Part shown: one piece after another, positions 1 to 5,028 of the stretch
How the letters are laid out: each line of letters begins with the position of its first letter
Numbering within the stretch: the stretch's first letter is position 1
NCBI GenBank assembly: GCA_947306285.1
Contig: CAMZGB010000074.1
Span: 1 to 5,028, forward strand
Direction of reading: 5' to 3'
Length of the DNA: 5,028 nucleotides
Source of the DNA: an uncultured Lachnospira sp.
Lineage (GTDB): Bacteria; Bacillota; Clostridia; Lachnospirales; Lachnospiraceae
Made by a program: the position numbers and the translations under genes
Notes under the pieces: generated by a model
Told to the model about the DNA's origin: nothing
The model's input: the letters and a program-made list of their open reading frames with translations, nothing else
Databases searched by the model: none

Positions 1-706
1 ATTGCAAATCTATTTTGACTTTTCAGGTTATTCAGATATGGCCATCGGTATGGGACGAATGCTAGGGTTCCATTTCCTAGAGAACTTTGACTACCCATAC
101 GAATCAAAATCAATCACAGAATTTTGGCGCAGATGGCACATCTCACTAAGTTCATGGTTTAAAGAATATGTATATATCCCACTCGGTGGAAACAGAAAAG
201 GTTTACCAAGACAAATTTTTAACATCTTCATCGTTTGGTTACTAACGGGATTCTGGCACGGTGCTTCATGGAACTTTGTTCTATGGGGAGTTTACTATGC
301 AATCCTACTTATCATAGAAAAACTATTCTTAAGAAAATTCTTAGATAGACTTCCATCTATAATAGGAAGAATTTGGACAATAGTAGCATTCGTTTCTGGT
401 TGGGCTATCTTTGTATTGGATGATTTGAAACACAGAGGCGATTTCATAAACGCATTGTTTTTCAATGCACAGAAAGGCATAGTAGATCGTCACACAGCAT
501 ATCTACTATTAAGTTTTGGTGCGCTAATTGTGATTGGCATTATCGGATGTACGTCCTTGCCAAAGAAAGTGACAAACAAGTTGCTCGCCAAAAACGCAGC
601 AGTAAAAAGTATCGTACAGATGGTATTCGTAGTAGTGATACTAGCGCTTTCAATTGCATTTATAGTATCCGACACTTACAACCCATTCTTGTACTTTAGA
701 TTCTAG
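1..706 (+). CDS. MBOAT family membrane O-acyltransferase, AlgI-like (5' partial)
   Basis: This is the C-terminal half of a membrane-bound O-acyltransferase of the AlgI/DltB/PatA type. These proteins move acyl (usually acetyl) groups across the membrane for attachment to a surface polysaccharide. The reading frame is open from the window edge, so the TTG at base 2 is an internal Leu codon and not a start. About 234 residues are visible, against roughly 470-520 for full AlgI-like proteins. The family signatures are clear. They include YFDFSGYSDMAIG at visible residues 4-16, FWRRWHISLSSWFKEY at 41-56 with conserved His46, PLGGNR at 60-65, and GFWHGASWNFVLWG at 83-96 with the expected catalytic His86. 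Hydrophobic, probably membrane-spanning stretches follow at about 72-105, 122-140, 166-184 and 204-224. The end, PFLYFRF, is typical of the family. The DHHW gene follows after 9 bases, which supports one operon. The acyl acceptor cannot be told from sequence. Confidence 0.95.
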   Translation, partial: LQIYFDFSGYSDMAIGMGRMLGFHFLENFDYPYESKSITEFWRRWHISLSSWFKEYVYIPLGGNRKGLPRQIFNIFIVWLLTGFWHGASWNFVLWGVYYAILLIIEKLFLRKFLDRLPSIIGRIWTIVAFVSGWAIFVLDDLKHRGDFINALFFNAQKGIVDRHTAYLLLSFGALIVIGIIGCTSLPKKVTNKLLAKNAAVKSIVQMVFVVVILALSIAFIVSDTYNPFLYFRF

Positions 707-709
707 GAG
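705..709 (+). promoter_or_regulatory. Ribosome binding site of the DHHW gene, overlapping the upstream stop codon
   Basis: AGGAG lies 6 bases before the ATG at 716. Its first two bases are the last two bases of the acyltransferase TAG stop. This tight arrangement supports co-transcription and possibly translational coupling of the two genes. Confidence 0.8.
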
Positions 710-715
710 CAGTAA

Positions 716-1849
716 ATGGAAAGAAAATGTAAAATCATTACAATTGCATTATTCATGATTATCCTATGTGGAGTAGGTCTATTTACTGTGCTCAATGGTG
801 GAAAGAAATACTCTGTATTTGAAAAGAGAGAATTGGCTAAATTCCCAAAGACAAATGTTAAGACAATCACACAGGCTAAGTTCCAATCAGGTTTAGATAA
901 CTTCTTAAATGATCATGTGGTATTTAGAGACCAATGTATTTACACAACTACTATGGCAAACAAGTTGATGGGACGTGCAGAGAAGGCTGATGTTTACTTC
1001 GGCAAAGACGGCTATTTGATTGAAAAGAGCATAAGTGCTAAACCAGAAAAGATAAAAGAGAATGTGAAGTACCTTAGTACTTTTATGAATATGGCAGCAG
1101 ATAGCATTGGTAGCAAAAATGTTAAAGTGGTTTTAATTCCAAATAAAGAATATGTTTTAACAGACAAGATGCCAAAGTTTGCACCGGTGTCTGACGATAA
1201 TCTCAAAATGAAATCAATGCTTTGGTATACTTTAAAAGACAAGAATATGATAGTTGATTTAACTAAGGGATTACAAAAGCATAAGGATGAATATATTTAC
1301 TATAAAACAGATCATCACTGGACTAGTTTGGGTGCCAAATATGGTTACGAGATGATGATGGATGCGATGGGCGAGAAAAAACTTCGGGGCGAAAAATCAA
1401 AAGTAGTCACTGATGATTTCCTTGGAACTACTTATAACAAACTCCATTACGCTCCACAAAAAGATTTGATTACTAAGTACAATATTAAGACAGCTGAAGA
1501 AGCATCAGTGGAGTGTGATGATGCCGCAGACATTACAGACATCTACTATGAAAAGGCATTGAAGAAAGATGATAAATATGAGTATTTCATGGGTGGTAAC
1601 TTTGGAGTAGTAAAGATTCACACAGGTTGCACAAATGGAAAGACACTTGTACTTATAAAAGATTCATTTGCAAACTGCATAGTACCTTTCTTGACAAACA
1701 ACTATGAAAATATTGTAATGGTTGATCCAAGATACTTGGGTGGCAGTATAATGGACGCATTAAGCGACATTAGAAAAATTGATACAATGGTAGTATTATT
1801 TAACGAAGAGAAATTTATGAATAATACAGATTTATGGACGTTGGGATAA
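716..1849 (+). CDS. DHHW family protein, AlgJ/AlgX-like SGNH-hydrolase fold
   Basis: This 377-aa protein belongs to the DHHW family, relatives of AlgJ and AlgX that partner MBOAT acyltransferases in polysaccharide O-acetylation. Residues 1-7 are basic and 8-26 are hydrophobic with no obvious cleavage site, so it is probably a signal-anchored protein facing outward. EKRELAKFP at 36-44 is the usual juxtamembrane motif. DHHW lies at 199-202 inside YYKTDHHWTSLGA, and KDSFAN at 315-320 supplies a serine, Ser317. By analogy with the Asp-x-His and Ser triad of AlgX/AlgJ, Asp199, His201 and Ser317 are the likely catalytic residues; this mapping is by motif, not by structure. The ATG at 716 is well placed behind AGGAG. 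It lies directly downstream of the AlgI-like gene, so the pair probably modifies one exported glycan. The TAA stop at 1847-1849 is followed by a noncoding region. The function is well supported, the substrate unknown. Confidence 0.9.
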   Translation: MERKCKIITIALFMIILCGVGLFTVLNGGKKYSVFEKRELAKFPKTNVKTITQAKFQSGLDNFLNDHVVFRDQCIYTTTMANKLMGRAEKADVYFGKDGYLIEKSISAKPEKIKENVKYLSTFMNMAADSIGSKNVKVVLIPNKEYVLTDKMPKFAPVSDDNLKMKSMLWYTLKDKNMIVDLTKGLQKHKDEYIYYKTDHHWTSLGAKYGYEMMMDAMGEKKLRGEKSKVVTDDFLGTTYNKLHYAPQKDLITKYNIKTAEEASVECDDAADITDIYYEKALKKDDKYEYFMGGNFGVVKIHTGCTNGKTLVLIKDSFANCIVPFLTNNYENIVMVDPRYLGGSIMDALSDIRKIDTMVVLFNEEKFMNNTDLWTLG

Positions 1850-1864
1850 AAAACACATAAAAGG

Positions 1865-1894
1865 TTGACTTCGCCGTACGGCTTATTATATACT
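1865..1894 (+). promoter_or_regulatory. Candidate sigma-70-type promoter for hipBA
   Basis: TTGACT at 1865-1870 differs from the -35 consensus by one base. TATACT at 1889-1894 differs from the -10 consensus by one base. The spacer is 18 bp, slightly long but acceptable. Transcription would begin near 1901, giving a leader of about 80 bases before the hipB ATG. The perfect palindrome at 1873-1882 sits inside the spacer, so a bound repressor would block RNA polymerase directly. The call rests on reading the motifs only. Confidence 0.6.
1873..1882. promoter_or_regulatory. Palindromic operator site 1 (candidate HipB site)
   Basis: GCCGTACGGC is a perfect 10-bp palindrome between the -35 and -10 elements of the candidate hipBA promoter. 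It is a GC-rich island in a very AT-rich region and recurs twice downstream in near-identical form. HipB proteins are known to bind palindromic operators upstream of their own gene. This core does not resemble the E. coli TATCC-N8-GGATA site, so assigning it to this HipB is inference. Confidence 0.6.
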
Positions 1895-1904
1895 ATTTAC
1901 GTAT

Positions 1905-1926
1905 AAAATAGTCGTACGGCTAATTT
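1905..1926. promoter_or_regulatory. Palindromic operator site 2 (candidate HipB site)
   Basis: The core at 1911-1920, GTCGTACGGC, differs from site 1 by one base. It lies in a 22-bp imperfect palindrome with mismatched pairs only at 1908/1923 and 1912/1919. Its centre is 38 bp from that of site 1. It lies just downstream of the predicted transcription start, so it could act as a second repressor site. It also overlaps the possible terminator hairpin. Confidence 0.55.
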
Positions 1927-1942
1927 TTTACAAAAAACTATA

Positions 1943-1964
1943 TATTTCGCCGTACGCCGAAATA
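1943..1964. promoter_or_regulatory. Palindromic operator site 3 (candidate HipB site)
   Basis: The core at 1949-1958, GCCGTACGCC, differs from site 1 by one base. It is the centre of a 22-bp palindrome with a single mismatched pair (1950/1957), the most extended of the three. Its centre is again exactly 38 bp from that of site 2. It ends 7 bases before the GGAG ribosome binding site of hipB. Confidence 0.55.
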
Positions 1965-1971
1965 AACATTT

Positions 1972-1975
1972 GGAG
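1972..1975 (+). promoter_or_regulatory. Ribosome binding site that fixes the hipB start
   Basis: GGAG lies 6 bases before the ATG at 1982, which is ideal spacing. It overlaps the in-frame TTG at 1970, which has no binding site of its own at a suitable distance. The ATG at 1982 is therefore chosen as the start. Confidence 0.8.
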
Positions 1976-1981
1976 CAAGAA

Positions 1982-2194
1982 ATGAAAACTAATGACGCAA
2001 AGACTTTAGGGCAAGCAATCAAAATGAGAAGAAAAGAATTGGGACTTAAGCAAAAGGATGTAGCAGACGCTACAGGATTTAGCGTAAGTTTTATTTCTGA
2101 TCTAGAAAATGGCAAACCAACTGCAGAGATTGGTAAATCCATTCATATAATAAATATGCTTGGAATGGATATTAACGTAGATACTAGAGGATAG
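1982..2194 (+). CDS. hipB: HipB-like antitoxin, XRE-family helix-turn-helix transcriptional repressor
   Basis: This 70-aa protein is a short Cro/C1 (XRE) type DNA-binding domain of the HipB/y4mF kind. The helix-turn-helix runs through LGQAIKMRRKELGLKQKDVADATG at about residues 9-32 (helices 1 and 2). The recognition helix follows in FSVSFISDLENGK at about 33-45, including the conserved ISDLENGKP ending. The C-terminal LGMDINVDTRG resembles the short strand HipB proteins use to dimerise. E. coli HipB is 88 aa, so this one lacks most of the C-terminal tail. The gene is 3 bases upstream of hipA, the classic antitoxin-first order. It should bind the palindromes just upstream and repress its own operon, while neutralising HipA. 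DNA-binding and family calls are firm. The specific operators and antitoxin activity are inferred from context. Confidence 0.9.
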   Translation: MKTNDAKTLGQAIKMRRKELGLKQKDVADATGFSVSFISDLENGKPTAEIGKSIHIINMLGMDINVDTRG

Positions 2195-2197
2195 ATA

Positions 2198-3454
2198 ATG
2201 ATTGATTTAAAAGTGATGATTCAAATTAATGGTGAAGAAGTGCTTGCTGGTGAAATAACTGGCAAGTCAAATCGCGATGCCACTTTTAAATATGACAATG
2301 AATATTTAGAAAATAAATATCCATCTATTTCGATTAGTCTTCCAACTGAAAAGCAGGAGTTTAGTGTAAATGAAACTAGAAACTTCTTCGAGGGCTTACT
2401 TCCTGAAGGCTTTACTAAGAGAAGTGTCGCAAAGAATATAAAAGTGGATGAAGATGACTACCTTTCTATTCTTTCCGTGCTCGGCAAAGAATGCATAGGC
2501 GCAATTAGGATAGTGAGTGAAGACGAACAGATAAAAAGTAGCTATGTAGAAGTGACACTTGATGAGATGAGATCGTTGGCTGAAGAGGGAGCAACGAAGT
2601 CATCCAAGATAGTGACAGAGGCACACCTTTCTCTTACAGGCGCCACAGGAAAAGTTGGCCTATATTACAATAATGGGAAATGGTATTTGCCAAAGGGATT
2701 AAACCCAAGCACACATATTGTTAAACAAAGTCATGTGAGGTTAGATGACATTGTAATAAATGAGAGACTTTGTATGATGACAGCAGAAAAGCTAGGAATA
2801 GATGTGCCAGAGAACTTTATTATAGATACAGGCAGCAAAACTGATGACAGAATACTATACGCGACAAAAAGATATGACAGAGAGATTGGTGAAAAAGACA
2901 AGAGAAAGATGCCAATTCCAAACAGACTTCATCAAGAGGACTTTGCACAGGCTTTAGGTATTGAATATGCTGATAAGTACGAACTGGAAAGCGGAAATCA
3001 TATTGAAAAAATATTTAGTTTAATAAGTAGAAATTTTATTAATCCAATTGATGCGCAAAAAGATCTTTGGAAAAGAATAGTTTTTAATTACCTTATTGGG
3101 AATACAGATGGACACATTAAAAACATTTCGTTGGTGTATTCAAAGGATTTGAAAAATATGTCTTTGGCGCCGGCATATGATATTGTAAGTACCGATGTAT
3201 ATGATGGGTACACTGAAATGGCATTCAATATAGGCGGAGAAAAAGATATCACAAAGATTAAAAGAAAATCTTTTGAACAAGCAGCTAAAGATGCAGGCAT
3301 TGGTATCAATGTAGCGATGGGTATTTTAGATGAAATGTGTAGTGCATTCCCAAAGGCATTGAGAGAATCAGCAAAAGAATTAAAAGAAGAAGGTTTTGAC
3401 AACGCTGAAAAGATTAGTAGAAAGATATTAAATAAGAAGAGATATACCATTTAA
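2198..3454 (+). CDS. hipA: HipA-type serine/threonine protein kinase toxin
   Basis: This 418-aa protein is a full-length HipA kinase, close to the 440 aa of E. coli HipA, and carries both regions. The N-terminal HipA subdomain covers about residues 1-105, with NFFEGLLPEG at 62-71. The kinase core follows. LSLTGATGK at 144-152 matches the E. coli loop containing autophosphorylated Ser150, which makes Ser145 the equivalent. PKGLNPSTHIVK at 165-176 ends in the ATP-binding lysine (Lys176, E. coli Lys181). RYDR lies at 225-228 and RLHQEDFAQALG at 243-254. The catalytic loop GNTDGHIKN at 301-309 gives Asp304 and Asn309 (E. coli Asp309, Asn314), and AYDIV at 326-330 gives the metal-binding Asp328. 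No key residue is missing, so the kinase should be active. E. coli HipA phosphorylates glutamyl-tRNA synthetase and triggers ppGpp-dependent growth arrest; the target here is unknown. AGAGG at 2186-2190 within the hipB end precedes the ATG by 7 bases. Confidence 0.95.
   Translation: MIDLKVMIQINGEEVLAGEITGKSNRDATFKYDNEYLENKYPSISISLPTEKQEFSVNETRNFFEGLLPEGFTKRSVAKNIKVDEDDYLSILSVLGKECIGAIRIVSEDEQIKSSYVEVTLDEMRSLAEEGATKSSKIVTEAHLSLTGATGKVGLYYNNGKWYLPKGLNPSTHIVKQSHVRLDDIVINERLCMMTAEKLGIDVPENFIIDTGSKTDDRILYATKRYDREIGEKDKRKMPIPNRLHQEDFAQALGIEYADKYELESGNHIEKIFSLISRNFINPIDAQKDLWKRIVFNYLIGNTDGHIKNISLVYSKDLKNMSLAPAYDIVSTDVYDGYTEMAFNIGGEKDITKIKRKSFEQAAKDAGIGINVAMGILDEMCSAFPKALRESAKELKEEGFDNAEKISRKILNKKRYTI
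3396..3423 (+). promoter_or_regulatory. Weak candidate promoter for guaA inside the end of hipA
   Basis: A perfect -35 consensus, TTGACA, lies at 3396-3401. With a 16-bp spacer the -10 position holds TAGAAA (3418-3423), which matches only four of six bases and lacks the important last T. If used, transcription would start near 3430 with a leader of about 34 bases. The match could easily be chance. It is noted because guaA has no other visible promoter nearby. Confidence 0.2.
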
Positions 3455-3458
3455 GGAG
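3454..3458 (+). promoter_or_regulatory. Ribosome binding site of guaA, overlapping the hipA stop codon
   Basis: AGGAG begins on the last base of the hipA TAA stop and lies 5 bases before the guaA ATG. It is a strong site. Its overlap with the hipA stop is the direct sequence sign that the two genes are packed as operon neighbours. Confidence 0.8.
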
Positions 3459-3463
3459 AGATT

Positions 3464-5028
3464 ATGAGAGAAACAGTAATTGTAATTGATTTTGGAGGAC
3501 AGTATAACCAGCTTGTGGCGCGTCGTGTGCGTGAAGCTGGAGTTTATTGTGAAATCTACTCTTACAAAACAGATATCGAAAAGATTAAGGAGATGAATCC
3601 AAAGGGAATCATTCTAACTGGTGGACCAAACAGCTGCTACGAAGATGACTCCCCAACATACACAAAAGAGTTGTTTGAACTAGGAATTCCTGTCCTTGGT
3701 CTTTGCTACGGTGCACAGCTTATGCAACACATTCTTGGTGGAGTGGTTGAGAAAGCCCCAGTCAGAGAATATGGAAAGACAGAAACATTCTTTGATAACA
3801 GTTCAAAACTATTCACTGATATCCCTGAGAAATCAATCACATGGATGAGTCACTTCGACTACATAAAAGAAGCAGCACCGGGATTTAAGGTGTCGGCTCA
3901 CACAAAAGATTGTCCAGTGGCAGCAGCAGAGGATGAGGAAAAGAAATTATATGCAATCCAGTTCCATCCAGAAGTTCTTCACACTGAATATGGAAAAGAA
4001 ATTTTGAGTAACTACGTATACAATGTGTGCGAGTGCAAGGGCGATTGGAAGATGGATACTTTTGTGGAAGAATCCATAAAGGCCATCCGTGACAAAGTAG
4101 GAGATGGAAAAGTTTTGCTCGCTCTATCAGGTGGTGTGGATTCATCGGTAGCAGCAGGACTTCTTTCAAAAGCGATTGGAAAGCAACTTACATGTGTGTT
4201 TGTAGATCACGGACTATTAAGAAAGAACGAAGGCGACGAAGTGGAAGAAATTTTTGGACCTGATGGCAATTATGATCTTAACTTCATCCGTGTGAATGCA
4301 CAGCAAAGATACTATGATAAACTAAGTGGGGTGAGCGAGCCAGAAAATAAAAGAAAGATTATAGGCGAAGAGTTTATCAGAGTCTTTGAAGAGGAAGCAA
4401 ACAAAATAGGTGCAGTAGACTTCTTGGCACAGGGAACCATTTACCCTGATGTGGTAGAAAGTGGCTTGGGTGGCGAGTCAGCAGTCATCAAATCTCACCA
4501 TAACGTAGGTGGACTTCCAGATACAGTAGATTTCAAAGATATAATCGAACCACTTAGAGATTTGTTTAAAGATGAAGTACGAAAAGCAGGACTAGAGTTA
4601 GGACTTCCAGAGAACCTAGTATTTAGACAACCATTCCCAGGACCAGGTTTGGGCGTTCGTATAGTAGGCGATATTACAGAAGATAAGGTTCGCATAGTAC
4701 AAGATGCAGACTTCATATATAGAGAAGAAGTGGACAATGCACTTAAATCATACAAAGAAGCAAACGGCAAAGAGGCAGACTGGAAACCAGACCAGTACTT
4801 TGCAGCACTCACAAATATGCAATCAGTTGGCGTAATGGGAGATGAGAGAACATACGACTTTGCAGTGTGTTTAAGAGCAGTAAAGACTATCGACTTTATG
4901 ACAGCTGAGTCTAGCGAGATTCCGTATGAAGTTTTGAATAAAGTAATGACACGAATAATAAATGAGGTTAAGGGTGTGAACAGAGTAATGTATGATCTCA
5001 CATCGAAACCTCCTGGAACAATAGAAAT
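3464..5028 (+). CDS. guaA: GMP synthase (glutamine-hydrolysing), 3' end just beyond window
   Basis: GuaA converts XMP, ATP and glutamine to GMP, the last step of de novo guanine nucleotide synthesis, in the cytoplasm. There are 521 codons visible, ending in KPPGTIE plus two bases. The usual ending is KPPGTIEWE, so only two or three codons are missing (E. coli GuaA has 525 aa). The class I glutamine amidotransferase domain covers about residues 1-190. Its catalytic Cys81 is in GLCYGAQ, and its His168 and Glu170 are in QFHPE. The ATP pyrophosphatase domain follows, with the P-loop SGGVDSS at 222-228 and VDHGLLRKNE at 247-256. The dimerisation domain includes RQPFPGPGLGVRI at 388-400. All catalytic residues are present. 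The start ATG follows AGGAG by 5 bases and lies 9 bases after hipA. No purine riboswitch or terminator separates them, so it may be co-transcribed with hipBA. Confidence 0.98.
   Translation, partial: MRETVIVIDFGGQYNQLVARRVREAGVYCEIYSYKTDIEKIKEMNPKGIILTGGPNSCYEDDSPTYTKELFELGIPVLGLCYGAQLMQHILGGVVEKAPVREYGKTETFFDNSSKLFTDIPEKSITWMSHFDYIKEAAPGFKVSAHTKDCPVAAAEDEEKKLYAIQFHPEVLHTEYGKEILSNYVYNVCECKGDWKMDTFVEESIKAIRDKVGDGKVLLALSGGVDSSVAAGLLSKAIGKQLTCVFVDHGLLRKNEGDEVEEIFGPDGNYDLNFIRVNAQQRYYDKLSGVSEPENKRKIIGEEFIRVFEEEANKIGAVDFLAQGTIYPDVVESGLGGESAVIKSHHNVGGLPDTVDFKDIIEPLRDLFKDEVRKAGLELGLPENLVFRQPFPGPGLGVRIVGDITEDKVRIVQDADFIYREEVDNALKSYKEANGKEADWKPDQYFAALTNMQSVGVMGDERTYDFAVCLRAVKTIDFMTAESSEIPYEVLNKVMTRIINEVKGVNRVMYDLTSKPPGTIE

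Larger units (their letters stand above)
1873..1929 (+). terminator. Possible intrinsic terminator after the DHHW gene, overlapping sites 1 and 2
   Basis: In RNA reading through from the DHHW gene, bases 1873-1880 can pair with 1913-1920, and 1892-1898 with 1906-1912. The right arm is continuous (15 bases), while the left arm has an 11-base bulge (1881-1891). The hairpin is followed by TAA and then six T residues (1924-1929). A smaller hairpin, 1909-1913 with 1918-1922 around the GTAC loop, precedes the same T-run. This fits an intrinsic terminator, but the palindromes may exist only as protein sites. Folding energy was not computed. Confidence 0.35.

Noticed and set aside
1873..1964. CRISPR-like array of three regularly spaced repeats
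   Set aside because: The repeats are only about 10 bp with imperfect copies and AT-rich spacers that partly resemble each other. They overlap a promoter, so operators are a far better explanation.
1970..1981. Upstream in-frame TTG start for hipB, giving four extra residues
   Set aside because: The GGAG ribosome binding site overlaps this TTG and is ideally spaced for the ATG at 1982 instead. The four extra residues add nothing to the helix-turn-helix domain.
1850..1981. Insertion element end or attachment site flanking a mobile hipBA cassette
   Set aside because: Toxin-antitoxin pairs are often mobile, but I see no matching repeat downstream of hipA near 3454 and no transposase or integrase in the window.
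1897..2142. An 81-codon - strand open frame over the operator region and hipB
   Set aside because: It is antisense to the well-supported hipB gene and crosses the palindromic regulatory region. It looks like a chance frame.
3088..3450. A 120-codon - strand open frame opposite the hipA C-terminus
   Set aside because: It is hydrophobic only because it is the complement of Lys/Glu-rich and Ala-rich hipA codons. The + strand hipA kinase motifs explain this DNA.
3300..3463. Purine (guanine) riboswitch ahead of guaA
   Set aside because: Such riboswitches are common before purine genes in Bacillota, so I looked for one. The region is hipA coding sequence and I see none of the conserved junction elements.
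3885..4169. A 94-codon open frame on the - strand
   Set aside because: It is antisense to the guaA region covering the end of the amidotransferase domain and the P-loop. It has no credible ribosome binding context or recognisable product.
4495..5001. A 168-codon open frame on the - strand
   Set aside because: It lies wholly inside guaA, which has continuous, catalytically complete homology on the + strand. The antisense translation is low-complexity, Ser/Thr-rich and resembles no family I recognise.

Overview
The window is ordinary-looking chromosome from a low-GC, Gram-positive-type bacterium. A-rich codons, strong AGGAG-type ribosome binding sites and tightly packed genes all on the + strand suggest a member of the Clostridia. 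Lachnospiraceae is my best guess from the MBOAT/DHHW gene pair and the style of the proteins, but this is inference and no marker here proves it.

Layout. Bases 1-706 hold the C-terminal half of an AlgI-like MBOAT membrane O-acyltransferase, cut by the window start. It is followed after 9 bases by a complete DHHW-family protein (716-1849), a membrane-anchored SGNH-hydrolase-like relative of AlgJ/AlgX. The two form the end of a cell-surface polysaccharide O-acylation operon. Bases 1850-1981 are a compact regulatory region. It has a sigma-70-type promoter, three palindromic sites built on GCCGTACGGC whose centres are exactly 38 bp apart, and a possible intrinsic terminator formed by the same repeats. 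Bases 1982-3454 encode a HipB-like antitoxin/repressor (70 aa) and an apparently intact HipA-type serine/threonine kinase toxin (418 aa). Bases 3464-5028 encode GMP synthase GuaA, complete except for the last two or three codons.

How the parts work together. The acyltransferase and DHHW protein are expected to act together at the membrane. HipB is expected to bind the palindromes and repress its own promoter, with HipA as co-repressor and toxin. guaA starts 9 bases after the hipA stop, with no terminator and no recognisable purine riboswitch between them. This essential purine gene may therefore be at least partly transcribed from the hipBA promoter, or from a weak candidate promoter inside the 3' end of hipA. 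The most interesting parts are the evenly spaced operator array and the hipBA-guaA linkage. I see no CRISPR array, insertion sequence, tRNA or rRNA.
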